DNA from: an uncultured Flammeovirgaceae bacterium
Lineage (GTDB): Bacteria; Bacteroidota; Bacteroidia; Cytophagales; Cyclobacteriaceae
DNA length: 6,693 bases
Direction: 5' to 3'
Assembly (NCBI GenBank): GCA_946886805.1
Contig: CAMPJM010000224.1
Coordinates: 1 to 6,693 of the forward strand
Positions 6,125 through 6,693 of this stretch are shown piece after piece. Position 1 is the first letter of the stretch. The number at the start of each line of letters is the position of its first letter. Below the pieces are notes generated by a model. That model ran no database searches, was not told the origin of the DNA, and saw only the letters and a list, made by a program, of their open reading frames with translations. The position numbers and the translations under genes were made by a program.

Positions 6125-6125
6125 C

Positions 6126-6693
6126 TTACCAATCCGGTTTCCCGTCGTCAACATTTGACTGGGGTTTCTTTCGATTTTGTTGGATATATTGAATTTCGTT
6201 ATTTTTCATTGCTTCTAAAATCATTTGTGCCTTTTCCTCACTCATATTCATTTCCTGAAGCTTGTCGGCTGTAGATTGCTGAGGTGGTTCTTGTTCTTCT
6301 CCTTCTTCTTTTTCACCCTCTTTTTTCTGCTCTTCCTCTTTTTCTTCTTCCCCTTGTTTGCCTTTGTCTTTCTTTTCCTCTTCTCCTTCCTCGCCATCTT
6401 TTTTATCGCCGTCCTCTTTCTTTTCCTGCTCCTTTTTGTCTTTATTCTTTTCGTCTTTGTTTTCCTTGTTTTCTTTATTTTCCTGGTGTTTTTTCTTTTG
6501 CTCTTCTTCCAGTTCTTTTTTTAACTTGACGTAGTTAAACCTTGCAGCTTCATTGGATGGGTTTGCTTTTAAAGCTTCCTTAAAATAATTAATGGCTTCT
6601 TCCTTCTTTTTTTGCTGATGTGCCATTAGTCCTGTCTGGTTATAAGCTGCAGAACTAATATCAGTGTTTGAAGATTCTTGAAGAGATGCATAC
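6126..6693 (-). CDS. batC: TPR protein of the BatC type, C-terminal part (runs off window)
   Basis: The reading frame is open to the window edge, 22 codons beyond the ATG at 6624-6626. That ATG lies within a TPR motif (AAYNQTGLMAHQQKKKEEAI...), so it is not the true start and the gene begins outside. One TPR unit is visible over about 34 residues, followed by NEAARFNYVKLKKELEE, the start of the next helix. Then come about 80 residues made almost only of Lys, Glu, Asp, Asn, Gln and Gly. A short conserved-looking tail follows (MNMSEEKAQMILEAMKNNE, ending KPDW). This architecture and the Asp-Trp end match the BatC-like TPR proteins of Bacteroidota aerotolerance (Bat) operons, which sit beside von Willebrand A-domain proteins at the membrane. 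The expected partners would lie to the right of the window. BatE or another TPR protein remains possible. Confidence 0.65.
   Translation of the reverse strand, partial: YASLQESSNTDISSAAYNQTGLMAHQQKKKEEAINYFKEALKANPSNEAARFNYVKLKKELEEEQKKKHQENKENKENKDEKNKDKKEQEKKEDGDKKDGEEGEEEKKDKGKQGEEEKEEEQKKEGEKEEGEEQEPPQQSTADKLQEMNMSEEKAQMILEAMKNNEIQYIQQNRKKPQSNVDDGKPDW

Larger units (their letters stand above)
5792..6125. other. 334-bp gene-free region made of short repeats
   Basis: No ORF or known RNA is supported here. From left to right it holds heptamer array A (5800-5855), looser CTAA units up to about 5878, an imperfect palindrome (5880-5924), an A-rich segment with two near-identical octamers (ACGCAGAG at 5927-5934, ACGCAAAG at 5962-5969), two perfect 10-bp palindromes (TATAATTATA 5971-5980, GCAATATTGC 5989-5998), and heptamer array B (6043-6124), which ends one base from the stop codon of the TPR gene. 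Thiolase transcription must start somewhere in or beyond this region, but I see no clear TTTG/TAnnTTTG pair. Confidence 0.75.

Noticed and set aside
6225..6529. Plus-strand ORFs rich in Phe and Leu that look like membrane proteins
   Set aside because: They are the complement of the Lys/Glu-rich tract of the TPR gene, where GAA/AAA codons become TTC/TTT. The hydrophobicity is an artefact.
6624..6626. ATG as the start of the TPR gene
   Set aside because: The frame continues upstream to the window edge and the ATG falls inside the TPR motif, so it is an internal methionine.

Overview
The window looks like an ordinary chromosomal segment from a member of the Bacteroidota, most likely class Flavobacteriia. 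Several things point there. The DNA is AT-rich and Shine-Dalgarno sequences are essentially absent. A perfect TAnnTTTG-type -7 promoter element sits before purC, and a signal peptide ends in the typical Ser-Asn-Ala/Gln pattern. The last gene also has a Bat-type TPR protein tail ending in Asp-Trp. I cannot assign a genus. All seven genes I accept lie on the minus strand, so transcription runs from right to left.

In transcription order (right to left): (1) 6126-6693, the C-terminal part of a TPR protein of the BatC type, entering from outside the window. (2) 5792-6125, a 334-bp gene-free region made almost entirely of short repeats: two arrays of a degenerate 7-bp unit flanking an imperfect palindrome and an A-rich segment. 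(3) 4613-5791, a complete acetyl-CoA acetyltransferase, followed by a terminator-like hairpin. (4) 3041-4363, a secreted protein of sixteen 24-residue MORN/YwqK-like repeats. (5) 2043-2975, purC, with a promoter element almost touching its start codon and hairpins after its stop. (6) 1395-1781, a STAS-domain protein, and 466-1383, rnz (ribonuclease Z), only 11 bp apart and probably one transcript. (7) 1-336, the N-terminal half of the queuosine-precursor transporter yhhQ, leaving the window.

Functionally these are mostly housekeeping genes: purine synthesis, tRNA 3'-end processing, uptake of a tRNA-modification precursor, and acetoacetyl-CoA metabolism. They do not form a single obvious pathway. 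rnz and yhhQ share a tRNA theme, and the STAS gene is probably coupled to rnz. I see no mobile element, CRISPR array, tRNA, rRNA or defence cassette. The least explained items are the 7-bp repeat mosaic, the strictly periodic secreted repeat protein, the TTG start of rnz, and the near-leaderless layout of purC. I found no convincing evidence of a wholly new biological system.
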